Shown here in pieces: positions 43,404 through 54,165 of a stretch of 64,000 nucleotides of DNA. The notes beneath the pieces were generated by a model. That model was not told where the DNA came from, made no database searches, and saw only the letters and a program-made list of their open reading frames with translations. Within the stretch, counting starts at the first letter, position 1. Each line of letters begins with the position of its first letter. The position numbers were made by a program, and so were the translations under genes. Source of the DNA: Salinicoccus cyprini (lineage in GTDB: Bacteria; Bacillota; Bacilli; Staphylococcales; Salinicoccaceae); assembly GCF_007713705.1 (NCBI RefSeq), contig NZ_VMSJ01000004.1, forward strand, positions 1 to 64,000, read 5' to 3'.

Positions 43404-43408
43404 TCATC

Positions 43409-44266
43409 CTAGGCTTTATCGGATGTGCCAAATTCCTTGATTTTACCTTGTACTGTTTCTTTGACTGCTTCTCTCATCGGTCCGAGATACTTGCGTGGAT
43501 CATAGACTTCAGAGTCATTTGCAAGCACTTCTCTTACACGTTTTGCTGAAGCAATCTGGCTTTCAGTGTTTACATTGATCTTGGCTGAACCAAGGGAGAT
43601 CGCTTTCTGGATATCCTTTGTCGGGATGCCTGTACCACCATGCAGAACGAGTGGGATATCGGATTGGTTGCCAATCTCTTCCATTTCTTTGAACCCAAGA
43701 TTCGGCTCACCTTTGTAAGGGCCGTGAACGGAACCGAGGGCTGGCGCGAGGCAGTCGATGCCTGTTTTTTCAACGAGCTCACGGCACTCTTCAGGGTCTG
43801 CATAGATGACGCCGTCAGCAATGACATCGTCTTCCTGTCCACCGACCACACCAAGTTCCGCTTCGACAGAAACGCCTCTTTCGTGTGCATACTCCACAAC
43901 TCTTCTAGTAGTGGCAATATTATCTTCGAAAGGTCCGTGGGAAGCGTCGATCATGACGGATGTGAATCCGGCCCCGATTGCTTCGATGCATTTCTCATAG
44001 CTTGAACCGTGATCCAGGTGGATTGCGACCGGGATTGTGATATTCATATCGGACATCAGACCTTCGATCATTTTGACCACCGTCTTCATGCCGCTCATAT
44101 ATCTTGCAGCGCCTTCCGAAACACCAAGGATGACGGGTGCATTCTCTTCCTGTGATGCCATCAGGATACCTTGGGCGAATTCCAGGTTGTTCACGTTGTA
44201 CTGCCCGACTGCATATCCTTCTTTTCTTGCTTTGTTGAGCATTTCTGTCATTGATACTAAAGGCAT
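43409..44266 (-). CDS. fba: Class II fructose-bisphosphate aldolase
   Basis: Zinc-dependent glycolytic aldolase, 285 residues. [11 protein letters not shown] carries the catalytic Asp and zinc His, and [17 protein letters not shown] and [17 protein letters not shown] the substrate site. I start at the ATG at 44266 ([10 protein letters not shown]) after GGAGGAAAT; the open frame extends 48 codons upstream but shows no ribosome site or similarity. Confidence 0.96.
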   Translation of the reverse strand: MPLVSMTEMLNKARKEGYAVGQYNVNNLEFAQGILMASQEENAPVILGVSEGAARYMSGMKTVVKMIEGLMSDMNITIPVAIHLDHGSSYEKCIEAIGAGFTSVMIDASHGPFEDNIATTRRVVEYAHERGVSVEAELGVVGGQEDDVIADGVIYADPEECRELVEKTGIDCLAPALGSVHGPYKGEPNLGFKEMEEIGNQSDIPLVLHGGTGIPTKDIQKAISLGSAKINVNTESQIASAKRVREVLANDSEVYDPRKYLGPMREAVKETVQGKIKEFGTSDKA

Positions 44267-44379
44267 TGTTGATTTCCTCCTAAAAGTTCGTTCCTTTAAC
44301 GCAATTATAGCAAAAACATTTAATTCTGGGCAATGTTTTGATACCATTGCAGTACCATCAAGTCGAATGGAGAGATTAC

Positions 44380-44892
44380 ATGGACAAGATCCTGCAGACG
44401 CAACTGACAAACATATACAACCATATCAATGCCCAGGAAGAGGAGATTGAGATGGCTGCACGCCTATTGGCGCAGGCAGTAGGCAGCGAGGGCGAGATCC
44501 ATGTGAAGACCTTCCATGATTTCAAGGGGATAGAAGCATTTCTGCTCGACAGTTCCCTCGCCCTTCCAGAGGCAAAACCTTTTGATTCTCCGGAATCCGT
44601 CGATGCACCGGACCGTGTACTCGTCATCGCCGACCAGTTCGATGATGATGTGCAGACATTCATCAGGACACTTCAGAATGAAGACGTGGAATTCGTACTG
44701 ATTTCCAACTACAATAAGCATCAGGCCGAAATAATCGACCAGCTCCACCATTATATCGATTTATCGTCTCCGCGTCCGCTTATACCGACGCCGAATTTCG
44801 ACAAAATTGTTAACCCCTATATGTCCGCGTTCCTCTATCTCTACGATCACCTCTATGTGCTCGTCGATGAGATGACAAACGATGCATACTAG
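44380..44892 (+). CDS. DUF2529 family protein (YwjG-like)
   Basis: 170 residues beginning [36 protein letters not shown]. The pattern of an N-terminal helix followed by alternating strands and helices ([22 protein letters not shown]) resembles a sugar-isomerase-like fold. It is conserved between fba and pyrG in Bacillus and staphylococci; function unknown. Start at ATG 44380 after GGAGAG. Confidence 0.83.
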   Translation: MDKILQTQLTNIYNHINAQEEEIEMAARLLAQAVGSEGEIHVKTFHDFKGIEAFLLDSSLALPEAKPFDSPESVDAPDRVLVIADQFDDDVQTFIRTLQNEDVEFVLISNYNKHQAEIIDQLHHYIDLSSPRPLIPTPNFDKIVNPYMSAFLYLYDHLYVLVDEMTNDAY

Positions 44893-44910
44893 AAGCTTTT
44901 CCATATGACA

Positions 44911-44940
44911 GAACCATGCCCCGCGGGCATGGTTCTTTTT

Positions 44941-44942
<2 letters not shown>
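44911..44942. terminator. Bidirectional terminator between the DUF2529 gene and pyrG
   Basis: GAACCATGCCC-CGC-GGGCATGGTTC followed by TTTTTCT on the plus strand; the left side is less U-rich for minus-strand transcripts. Confidence 0.85.
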
Positions 44943-46659
<1,717 letters not shown>

Positions 46660-46674
46660 CTGGAACTTCAGACC

Positions 46675-47211
46675 CTAAAGGTCCTTTTCATCCTCGTAGC
46701 TGTCCTCAAGGTCGTCGGTATCATCGTACTCGACATCGTCGTCGATCGTTTCATCCACGGAGTCTTCGATATCGTCTTCACTTTCAACATCATCACCGTT
46801 CAGAGGAGAATCGAGATTCTCTATATCGGATTCCACAAGATCCTTGTCCTGGTCGAAAGCTTCATCATACCCTTCGTCATCCGTAACTACCGGATCTTCA
46901 TCGTCTACGGCCAGCTCAAACTTATGAATCGTCGGCGCGATCTTATCAGAGATATCGTCGACAGAGTACCAGTCGCGAAGTCCCCATACACCATCACCTG
47001 TACTCAGGAATCTGCCATCCGTGTTCAGGTCTGTATAGAATTGGAGGATGCGATTTTCTATTTCAGCATCAGAGTATCCACCAGCCTCTTTGAATTTATC
47101 GATGATATCGTACAGGTTCGCCTCTTTGCCCTTGTCCTGCAGATATATATATGACATATCGATAAAAGAATTCTCGTCCATCATCTCTTTGGTGTATTTG
47201 TCGAGTCTCAT
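46675..47211 (-). CDS. rpoE: RNA polymerase delta subunit
   Basis: 178 residues. The folded N-terminal domain (1-95) has [24 protein letters not shown] and [30 protein letters not shown]; the remaining tail is almost entirely Asp/Glu, the hallmark of delta, which helps polymerase recycle. I prefer the ATG at 47211 ([11 protein letters not shown]) by spacing to GGAAAGG and alignment with S. aureus; an ATG 9 nt upstream is in frame. Confidence 0.95.
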   Translation of the reverse strand: MRLDKYTKEMMDENSFIDMSYIYLQDKGKEANLYDIIDKFKEAGGYSDAEIENRILQFYTDLNTDGRFLSTGDGVWGLRDWYSVDDISDKIAPTIHKFELAVDDEDPVVTDDEGYDEAFDQDKDLVESDIENLDSPLNGDDVESEDDIEDSVDETIDDDVEYDDTDDLEDSYEDEKDL

Positions 47212-47284
47212 CTCGTTCATCCTTTCCAGTCTGGAATATCAAAAGATATAATACAGGTAATTGCTGTATGAATCAAGAACTAAT

Positions 47285-48115
47285 TCAATAGTTTATATAC
47301 TTCATATACTTTCTCTGTGCCTCATCTATCATGACGAAGCCGACCCTTTCAAAAAGCCGTGCCCTGTCAGCATCATCGGTCGATACAACAAGGTGCTTCA
47401 CTTCAGGGCTTTTGCGTCTCAGAAATGTCCCAAACTGTCTGAGTGCACTGGATGCCACACCGCGGTTGCGTTCCGCCTCATTGATGAAGAGATGGATGAT
47501 ATGGAGCGTGTCCCCTTCCACTCTCCCTTCAATATATCCTGCAGACTTTTCCTTGTTGAGCACGATGTCCACCTTCATATCCGGGAGTTCAATCGAGTCG
47601 TCCTGCTCCAGCTTGATATTATGGACATACTTCTGATCAAGATCCAGGTAATAGAGGCGTTCCTTGCCGATCGGGCCATCTTCCTTTGTTGCCGAATGCA
47701 TGAATCCTGCGCGCTCATACAAGTTCCAGGCGCCCTGGTTTTCTGCATCGACAACCAGATATAGATGATCGAAATTCGCAAAGTGCTCCTGCACGAAGAG
47801 TGGCAGCGACATGGCGACTTTGGTGCCGTAGCCCCTCCCCTGCAGTTCTTCATTGATGGAGAGTGAGCGGATGTACACCACTTCGTGCGGGGTTGCGTAC
47901 CCTTCATGCTGATAGTGCTTGTGCAGTACGAAAAAGCCGACAATTTCATCCGAATCATTCAGCACGACACACGGTGTACGGTCGGGATCCTCAATTGCAT
48001 CGTCCAGAACATCTATTGGCAGACTTGAATAGATCTGCTGCTGTTCGCTCAGCTTGAAAGCCAAAAGACTCTCCCTGTCTTCTTTTTTAAAAGGACGAAT
48101 ATGTATATCTCCCAT
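47285..48115 (-). CDS. Tandem GNAT-family acetyltransferase
   Basis: 276 residues with two GNAT domains: an N-terminal one with LSINEELQGRGYGTKVAMSL (acetyl-CoA loop, near 95) and NLYERAGFMHS, and a C-terminal one with FINEAERNRGVASSALRQFG (near 220) and LFERVGFVM. Substrate unknown. GGAGGAATG is followed by three in-frame ATGs; I use the third, which has the best spacing. Unlike its neighbours this gene is not part of the known staphylococcal core order. Confidence 0.85.
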   Translation of the reverse strand: MGDIHIRPFKKEDRESLLAFKLSEQQQIYSSLPIDVLDDAIEDPDRTPCVVLNDSDEIVGFFVLHKHYQHEGYATPHEVVYIRSLSINEELQGRGYGTKVAMSLPLFVQEHFANFDHLYLVVDAENQGAWNLYERAGFMHSATKEDGPIGKERLYYLDLDQKYVHNIKLEQDDSIELPDMKVDIVLNKEKSAGYIEGRVEGDTLHIIHLFINEAERNRGVASSALRQFGTFLRRKSPEVKHLVVSTDDADRARLFERVGFVMIDEAQRKYMKYINY

Positions 48116-48268
48116 CATCATTCCTCCTTATTAAACATTTTCATTTGATATATCCTCTACCCTTTTCAAGTATAGAATAGTCCTCAGGATATACAACATC
48201 TTTTCAGTTGTTTAGTTGAAATTTATAGGGGTATTTGAGATTAGACTACATTTCTAGGGGGAAAACAA

Positions 48269-49846
48269 TTGGTTAACGACAATTCGGATAAAACATCCAA
48301 AGACAAATGGGATTCCAACCGGAAATCCAAGCTCGGACTCGTATTCTGGGCATCCACCATCATCATACTGGTGGCTGCAATCTTTGCAGCTGCCATACCT
48401 GAGAGCTTCCAGACGGGCTCGGAAGCTTTATATGCATGGATTGCCAATTACTTCAGCTGGTTCTTCATGATTGCCGTCTTCGGTTTTGCGGTATTCCTGC
48501 TCTTCCTCGCCCTATCACCATATGGCAGGATCAAGCTGGGAGGCGACCAGTCGAAGCCTGAATTTTCATTCCGCTCGTGGATCGGCATGCTGTTCTCCGC
48601 CGGACTCGGTGTCGGACTTGTATTTTTCGGTGTAGCAGAACCGATGAGCCACTACATGGTTTCACCTTTCCTTGGCGGGGAGACGGAATCCGTCGAAGCC
48701 GCGCGAATGGCGATGGGATATTCATTTTTCCACTGGGGCATCTCCCAATGGTCCATATTCGGCGTAGCAGGTCTGGCCATCGGCTACAACCAGTACAGAA
48801 AACAGAAGGATGGACTGGTTTCAACATCGCTCGAGCCCCTGCTCGGCTCCGATTATAATAAGAAAGCCCGCAAGACCATTGATATACTGGCCGTCATTGC
48901 GACTGTAACAGGGATGGCGACGTCAGTTGGCCTTGGTATCCTGCAGATGGATGGTGGGCTGAATATTGCGTATGGCATCCCATCCGGTCCATTGACACAG
49001 ATCATACTTACGGCATTGATGACCGGCCTCTTCATATTGTCCACTACAACAGGACTGAAGCGCGGCATCAAATGGCTCAGCAATCTGAATATGCTGCTGG
49101 CTGCCGTCATTACCATTTTCGTCATGGCAGTCGGACCTTTCACCTTCATCATGGAAAGCATCATTGTTGGTCTAGGGGACTACCTGTCGAACTACGTGGG
49201 ATACTCACTCAGAATGCAGCCCTACTCCGGAGAAGTCTGGGTGCAGGAATGGACCGTCTTCTACTGGGCGTGGGTCATCGCATGGAGCCCGTTCATCGGT
49301 TCATTTGTCGCCCGCGTATCGAGGGGGCGGACAATCCGGGAATATGTCCTCGGCATCCTGATCATTCCACCGATGCTGTCCTTCATATGGATTGGTGCAC
49401 TTGGAGGGACCGCCATCTACTCCGATCTGTTCAACGGTACGAATATCGGTGTGCTTGTGCTTGAGGATGATACGGCGGCACTTTTCGCTCTTTATGACCA
49501 GCTGCCGATGACACAGATACTCTCTGCACTGTCAATTCTGCTGATCTTTACATTCCTGGTCACTTCCGCCGATTCTGCAACATTCATTGTAGCTGGGATG
49601 ACTTCCGGCAATACGGAGGCACCAGCCACAAGACTGAAGATCATCTGGGGTGTCCTGATCGGCACACTGACAGTAACGCTGATCATTGCCGGCGGACTGA
49701 CAAGCCTGCAGGCGGCATCACTGCTCGCCGGATTGCCTTTCGGTGTTGTGCTCATAGCCATGATCGCCTCGGTATCGAAGTCCTTGAGACGCGAACCGAA
49801 TGAAGCGATGAAACGGCGGGTGCGCAAGGCACAGAAAGAGTCTTAA
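48269..49846 (+). CDS. BCCT-family betaine/choline/carnitine transporter (OpuD/BetL-like)
   Basis: 525 residues, about 12 transmembrane helices. Signatures include GMLFSAGLGVGLVFFGVAEPMSHY, the glycine-rich helix GMATSVGLGILQMDGGL, STTTGLKRGIKWLS, and the substrate-site tryptophans in VFYWAWVIAWSPFIGSFVARVSRGRT. Sodium-coupled compatible-solute uptake is the family role. Start codon is TTG at 48269 with AGGGGG 8 nt upstream. It fits a halotolerant lifestyle. Confidence 0.92.
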   Translation: MVNDNSDKTSKDKWDSNRKSKLGLVFWASTIIILVAAIFAAAIPESFQTGSEALYAWIANYFSWFFMIAVFGFAVFLLFLALSPYGRIKLGGDQSKPEFSFRSWIGMLFSAGLGVGLVFFGVAEPMSHYMVSPFLGGETESVEAARMAMGYSFFHWGISQWSIFGVAGLAIGYNQYRKQKDGLVSTSLEPLLGSDYNKKARKTIDILAVIATVTGMATSVGLGILQMDGGLNIAYGIPSGPLTQIILTALMTGLFILSTTTGLKRGIKWLSNLNMLLAAVITIFVMAVGPFTFIMESIIVGLGDYLSNYVGYSLRMQPYSGEVWVQEWTVFYWAWVIAWSPFIGSFVARVSRGRTIREYVLGILIIPPMLSFIWIGALGGTAIYSDLFNGTNIGVLVLEDDTAALFALYDQLPMTQILSALSILLIFTFLVTSADSATFIVAGMTSGNTEAPATRLKIIWGVLIGTLTVTLIIAGGLTSLQAASLLAGLPFGVVLIAMIASVSKSLRREPNEAMKRRVRKAQKES

Positions 49847-49855
49847 AATTAAAGA

Positions 49856-49884
49856 TTACGAATGGAGAATGTCATTGGTATAAT
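49856..49884 (+). promoter_or_regulatory. Possible coaW promoter overlapping the BCCT terminator
   Basis: TTACGA (49856-49861), 17 nt, TATAAT (49879-49884). The -10 sits in the loop of the upstream gene's terminator. The -35 matches the consensus at four of six positions. Confidence 0.5.
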
Positions 49885-49906
49885 AAAGCCGATGACATTC
49901 TTTTTA
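49867..49906 (+). terminator. Terminator of the BCCT gene
   Basis: GAATGTCAT and ATGACATTC pair, extended by GG/CC, around an A/T-rich loop, and are followed by TTTTTA. The loop contains TATAAT, which can act as the -10 of a coaW promoter. Confidence 0.8.
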
Positions 49907-49920
49907 TGCGGAGGCAACTT

Positions 49921-50718
49921 ATGAAAATTGGAATTGACGCAGGCGGTACTTTGATAAAGGTGGTATATGTGGATGGTGACCATCGGACGTTCGAAAAATG
50001 GCCATCCATTGAAGTGGATGCACTGATCGAAGTACTCGATTCACAATATGCAGAGGACGCGCTTTTCCTCACCGGAGGAAAAGCGGAATATATGGCGGAA
50101 AAACTGAACCAGCACCACGGGGTTTCGATAGAGTTCGACGCCACCTACAGAGGTCTTAAAACGTTGATGCGTGAGCAGGGCATTGATCTCGAGCGGTTTG
50201 TCTACCTGAATGTAGGAACAGGCACGAGTTTCCATCATGCCTCTCCGGAAGGCCAGGAACGCGTCGGCGGTTCAGGCGTCGGTGGCGGTACGCTGCTCGG
50301 CCTCTCCAAGCTGCTGGTGGACATCGATGACTACAACGAAATCATCGCACTCGCAGAATCAGGCAACAGGGACGCAATCGATCTGAAAGTCCACCATATA
50401 TATGCCGGGCGGCCGACACCGATTCCCGGTGATCTGACTGCAAGCAACTTCGGTAATGTACTGTCTGGAGATGTGGCGGTACTGGAGCCGGCGGACAAAG
50501 TGCAGGCCGTCATCGGACTTGTGGCTGAAACGGTGACAGCTGTCGGCATCAGCCTGGCTGAGGGATACGACTCGACAGATATCGTATTCATCGGCTCCAC
50601 ACTTCTCGACAACAAGGTGATGCAGGAAATCATCAACCGCTACGCTGGACTGAAAGGGGCCAAAGCCCACATGATCAAGAATGGAGAATATTCGGGCGCA
50701 CTCGGTGCCATTCTATAG
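49921..50718 (+). CDS. coaW: Type II pantothenate kinase
   Basis: First step of CoA synthesis. 265 residues beginning MKIGIDAGGTLIKVVYVDG (phosphate loop), with NVGTGTSFHH and GGSGVGGGTLLGLSKL, matching the staphylococcal CoaW class, which is not feedback inhibited by CoA. ATG at 49921 after GGAGGC. Its 3' end overlaps the convergent ABC ATPase gene by 6 nt with no obvious terminator between. Confidence 0.94.
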   Translation: MKIGIDAGGTLIKVVYVDGDHRTFEKWPSIEVDALIEVLDSQYAEDALFLTGGKAEYMAEKLNQHHGVSIEFDATYRGLKTLMREQGIDLERFVYLNVGTGTSFHHASPEGQERVGGSGVGGGTLLGLSKLLVDIDDYNEIIALAESGNRDAIDLKVHHIYAGRPTPIPGDLTASNFGNVLSGDVAVLEPADKVQAVIGLVAETVTAVGISLAEGYDSTDIVFIGSTLLDNKVMQEIINRYAGLKGAKAHMIKNGEYSGALGAIL

Positions 50719-51423
50719 CCCGCTATGATAGACCAGCGCGATGCCTGCCTTCGACTCGATCTTCAAAGGCAGACCATAGCATGCAGAGATCATCTCGGAA
50801 GTGACTGCCCAAGGCGGCATGGGTCCTGTGATCCGGCCCTCTTTCATCAGGGTAATGGTATCTGCATATGTCAGGGCAAGCGCAGCGTCATGCATGCTTG
50901 TAATGACTGTTCTGCAATTCCCTTCATCCCGTAGCCATTTCATCATTTCATGCTGGTATTTGAGGTCGAGCCCCTGTTCTATTTCATCGATCATGATGAC
51001 AGGCTTGTTTTCAAGGGAGACCTGTGCACACTGGACTCTCTTGAACTCACCACCTGATAGATCTTCGATGGAACGCCCAGTCAGCTGTGCAATATCGAAA
51101 TTCTCAACAGCAGCCGAACAGGCAGCATGCGACACGTTTCCCGCTGTCATGGTGAGGTAGTCGGCGACTATTATTTTGAACCTCGGATTCTCCTGGGGCA
51201 GATAGCTGATGACCGCCTCTACCCCCTCCAGCGGCTGGCTGTTCCAGTATATTCTCCTCTGTTCAATATCCGGCTGGCCATAGCCGACCACTCCCTGCAT
51301 GAATGAACTCTTGCCACCCCCGTTCGGTCCAAGGACGATATTCAAACCTTTGGAAAAACCAGCATTTTCAACATCCAATCCAAAATTTTCATATATGATC
51401 TGAAGCTGTTCAATTTTTAACAT
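50713..51423 (-). CDS. Orphan ABC transporter ATPase (FecE-like)
   Basis: 236 residues. Walker A LGPNGGGKSSFMQGV (about 33), Q-loop in YLPQENPRF, ABC signature DLSGGEFKRVQ (near 135), Walker B PVIMIDEIEQGLD with Glu, and H-loop VITSMHDAALA. The class resembles ATPases of siderophore, haem or cobalamin importers, but no permease or binding protein is adjacent. ATG at 51423 (MLKIEQLQ) after AGAGGTA. Confidence 0.88.
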   Translation of the reverse strand: MLKIEQLQIIYENFGLDVENAGFSKGLNIVLGPNGGGKSSFMQGVVGYGQPDIEQRRIYWNSQPLEGVEAVISYLPQENPRFKIIVADYLTMTAGNVSHAACSAAVENFDIAQLTGRSIEDLSGGEFKRVQCAQVSLENKPVIMIDEIEQGLDLKYQHEMMKWLRDEGNCRTVITSMHDAALALTYADTITLMKEGRITGPMPPWAVTSEMISACYGLPLKIESKAGIALVYHSGL

Positions 51424-51502
51424 AAAAGTACCTCTACTAGTATTTTTTATATGGGTCACTTATAATTATATACACAAATGCAAAATAAGAAGGAGGTTTT
51501 TA

Positions 51503-53005
51503 ATGGATGTCTACATAAACCAGCCCATTCTGCTCGTGGCCATCGTTCTCGTTCTCGGGGTGGTGATCACCAGATTCTCCTCAAGACTCGGGTTCCCTTC
51601 ACTGGTGCTGTTCATAATTATCGGTATACTGCTCAACCAGGTCATCTACTATGATGACGTGGAGACGACCCAGCTCATCGGTATGATTGCACTTGTCATC
51701 ATACTGTTCGAAGGTGGACTCCAGACAAACATCACTGCCATAAAGAAGGTTGCCGGTCCGGCCGTACTCCTTGCCACCATCGGCGTCCTGCTCACCAGCA
51801 TTGTTCTTGGCATATTCGCCTACTTCATACTTGATCTGAACCTGATGACTTCCATGCTGCTCGGTGCCATTGTCGGCTCGACAGATGCAGCCGCCGTATT
51901 CGCCGTATTCGGCAGCAAGAACATCAAAGAGAAGCTCTCCTCAACCATCGAGGCGGAATCCGGAACCAACGACCCGATGGCGGTATTTCTGACCGTCACC
52001 ATCATCTCCATCATCGAAATGCCTGGAGAAAATAATGTTTTCCTTCTCATTCTTTCCTTCTTCTGGCAGATGGGTGTTGCCGTACTCGTTGGCCTTATCA
52101 TCGGACGCCTTGCCGTCTACGTGATCAACCGCATCGACCTGGAAGCTTCCGGCCTGTACCCTGTACTTTCACTCGGCTTTGCGATGCTGTCTTTCGGGGT
52201 GTCGGAAGTAATCGGGGCAAGCGGCCTGCTTGCCGTTTATATCATGGCACTTCTCATGGGGAACCGTCCCCTCACCTACAAGCATTCCATACTGCGTTTC
52301 AATGAAGGACTTGCGTGGATGATGCAGATCATCATGTTCATCATGCTCGGACTGCTCGCCTTCCCTGATGAACTTTTCAACTACACCATCCAGGGTATTC
52401 TGATGGCACTCATCCTCATATTCATTGCGCGACCGATCGGCGTATTCCTTACGCTCATTGCGAGCAAGTATGATTTCAAGGAGAAAGTATTCATCTCGTG
52501 GGCCGGACTCCGTGGCTCCGTTCCCATCGTCCTTGCCACCTATCCGCTTGTCAGCGGCATTGAGAACGGATATCTCATATTCAATGTCGTGTTCTTCATC
52601 GTCATCTTCTCTGCGCTGCTTCAGGGCAGCACCATTACGCCGGTCGCCCGCTGGCTCGGATTTGATGAAGGTGAAGCGGATACACCATCATATTCCGTTG
52701 AGCTGCTCGCACTTGGTCAGACACAGAATGATATATACGGCATCGAATTGCCGGCGCTGTCAGCCCATGAAAATGCAAAAATAAAGGACCTCGATCTGCC
52801 ACCTGATATTCTGGTCATCGCCATCATCAGGGATGAAGAACTGATTACACCAAACGGTGACACAGTGATGCATTCCGAGGACTTCATCTATGTCATGATG
52901 CCGCGAAAACTGAGGGAACGTACTGAAGCTTATTTCAGCAAGGTAAAGGAGAACAAAAGCAAACCGAAGCGTACCGAACCACCCGCTGACGAGGAGAAAA
53001 CCTAG
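51503..53005 (+). CDS. CPA1-family Na+(K+)/H+ antiporter with C-terminal RCK_C domain
   Basis: 500 residues: about 12 transmembrane helices (1-395), the transport-site GSTDAAAVFAVFG and SGTNDPMAVFLTV pairs, and a C-terminal TrkA-C/RCK_C domain (about 400-482, ELPALSAHENAKIKDLDLPPDILVIAIIRDEELITPNGDTVMHSEDF). NhaP2/CvrA-type proteins exchange K+ or Na+ for protons and the RCK_C domain can sense ligands such as c-di-AMP. GGAGGT precedes the ATG. In one unit with the lipoprotein gene downstream. Confidence 0.9.
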   Translation: MDVYINQPILLVAIVLVLGVVITRFSSRLGFPSLVLFIIIGILLNQVIYYDDVETTQLIGMIALVIILFEGGLQTNITAIKKVAGPAVLLATIGVLLTSIVLGIFAYFILDLNLMTSMLLGAIVGSTDAAAVFAVFGSKNIKEKLSSTIEAESGTNDPMAVFLTVTIISIIEMPGENNVFLLILSFFWQMGVAVLVGLIIGRLAVYVINRIDLEASGLYPVLSLGFAMLSFGVSEVIGASGLLAVYIMALLMGNRPLTYKHSILRFNEGLAWMMQIIMFIMLGLLAFPDELFNYTIQGILMALILIFIARPIGVFLTLIASKYDFKEKVFISWAGLRGSVPIVLATYPLVSGIENGYLIFNVVFFIVIFSALLQGSTITPVARWLGFDEGEADTPSYSVELLALGQTQNDIYGIELPALSAHENAKIKDLDLPPDILVIAIIRDEELITPNGDTVMHSEDFIYVMMPRKLRERTEAYFSKVKENKSKPKRTEPPADEEKT

Positions 53006-53016
53006 GAGGTGCCACT

Positions 53017-53637
53017 ATGATGAAATTTCTTACTGCTCTATTGATGACGTCGTTTTTCATTACTGCCTGTCTGAACGCTGACGACGGTCCAGGTCCCGCA
53101 GAAGATGAATCTACTGGAACAGAAACCGAAGGGTCGACAGAAGAGACGGTTGCAGAAGAGGAAACGGCGGAACAGGAACCGCCTGAAGTCAAACCGATTG
53201 ATATTACAAGTGATGCCTTCATCTCCAATTTCTTCTCAGGCAGCTATGAGTACAGGACCATATCCGTCCACTCCAGCTACGACTATATGGTCGGCATACT
53301 CGGGGAGCCGACAGGATCCGGCAGCGTCGTCGATGGTACCTACTACCATTACGACCATATCGGCTTCAATTTTCCACAGTCGGTCGGTGAATCCGGAGAC
53401 AAGGGTGAACTTAAAGTGGATGGCATCATCATCTTTCCTGAAGATTTCACCAAGCAGGATGCTGTCGAGCAGTTCGGCTGGCCGAGCAGTGACGAAGTTT
53501 CCGACTTCAGAATGTTCTACGACAGCGACACATCGAATGGCCAGTATGTAATGATGAACTATAACCAGCAGGATCAGATTACTGAAATCATTCTCCAGTA
53601 CAAGGACTTGTCGGATACCGACTTCCATGACGAATAA
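53017..53637 (+). CDS. Putative lipoprotein with acidic linker
   Basis: 206 residues. Signal with lipobox FITAC (Cys19), then an Asp/Glu/Thr-rich linker (20-62) and a globular domain containing VGILGEPTGSGSVVDGTYYHYDHIGFNFP and a second similar unit DAVEQFGWPSSDEVSDF. The domain resembles small staphylococcal lipoproteins of unknown function (DUF4947-like). GGAGG lies 11 nt after the antiporter stop codon, so the two are co-transcribed. Confidence 0.78.
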   Translation: MMKFLTALLMTSFFITACLNADDGPGPAEDESTGTETEGSTEETVAEEETAEQEPPEVKPIDITSDAFISNFFSGSYEYRTISVHSSYDYMVGILGEPTGSGSVVDGTYYHYDHIGFNFPQSVGESGDKGELKVDGIIIFPEDFTKQDAVEQFGWPSSDEVSDFRMFYDSDTSNGQYVMMNYNQQDQITEIILQYKDLSDTDFHDE

Positions 53638-53638
53638 A

Positions 53639-53672
53639 GACAGCAGGCCCCGGGGGCCTGCTGTCTTTATTA
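53639..53672. terminator. Bidirectional terminator after the lipoprotein gene
   Basis: GACAGCAGGCCCC-GGGGGCCTGCTGTC followed by TTTATTATT; the reverse side is also T/A rich, serving the convergent osmC-like gene. Confidence 0.9.
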
Positions 53673-53677
53673 TTATG

Positions 53678-54094
53678 CTACTTCAATTCGCCATTCAGCT
53701 CCAGTTTTGCTTCCACTGCTGCATTCAGTGAATTGATGGCAGAGCAGTATTTCTCAGCTGACAGTTCGACTGCACGCTGTGCCACCTTTTCACTGACATC
53801 CCCTTTGATTTTTACAATGACATCTACATGCGTAAATCTCTTAGGTTCTGTTTCCGCACGTTCACCATCGATTTCTATTTCTATGGACTCCACCTTGTCC
53901 ATACTATGGCGCATGATGACGTTGAGGTCGATGCCCATGCAGCCGGCGACACCATGAAGCAGCATCTCCATCGGTCTCGGTCCGCCGTCGTTTCCTCCAA
54001 CACTACTGCTTGCATCCATTGTAACCTGGTAGCCGGAAGCATCCCCTTTGGAATCATAGGCCATGCCACCGGTCCATTGTGCATTGATTTTCAT
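53678..54094 (-). CDS. OsmC-family peroxiredoxin-like protein
   Basis: 138 residues with the two OsmC cysteines in LHGVAGCMGIDLNVIM and AEKYCSAINSLN. The pattern SSSVGGNDGGPRPMEMLLHGVAGC identifies the YhfA/OsmC-like branch, which reduces organic hydroperoxides. Same strand as and 71 nt after the NRAMP gene. Confidence 0.88.
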   Translation of the reverse strand: MKINAQWTGGMAYDSKGDASGYQVTMDASSSVGGNDGGPRPMEMLLHGVAGCMGIDLNVIMRHSMDKVESIEIEIDGERAETEPKRFTHVDVIVKIKGDVSEKVAQRAVELSAEKYCSAINSLNAAVEAKLELNGELK

Positions 54095-54165
54095 CGTTGT
54101 TTCATCCTTCCATTCGAGTTTTACCCATTATAATCCATCCCCAGCCTGCATGAATAGTGATGCGC

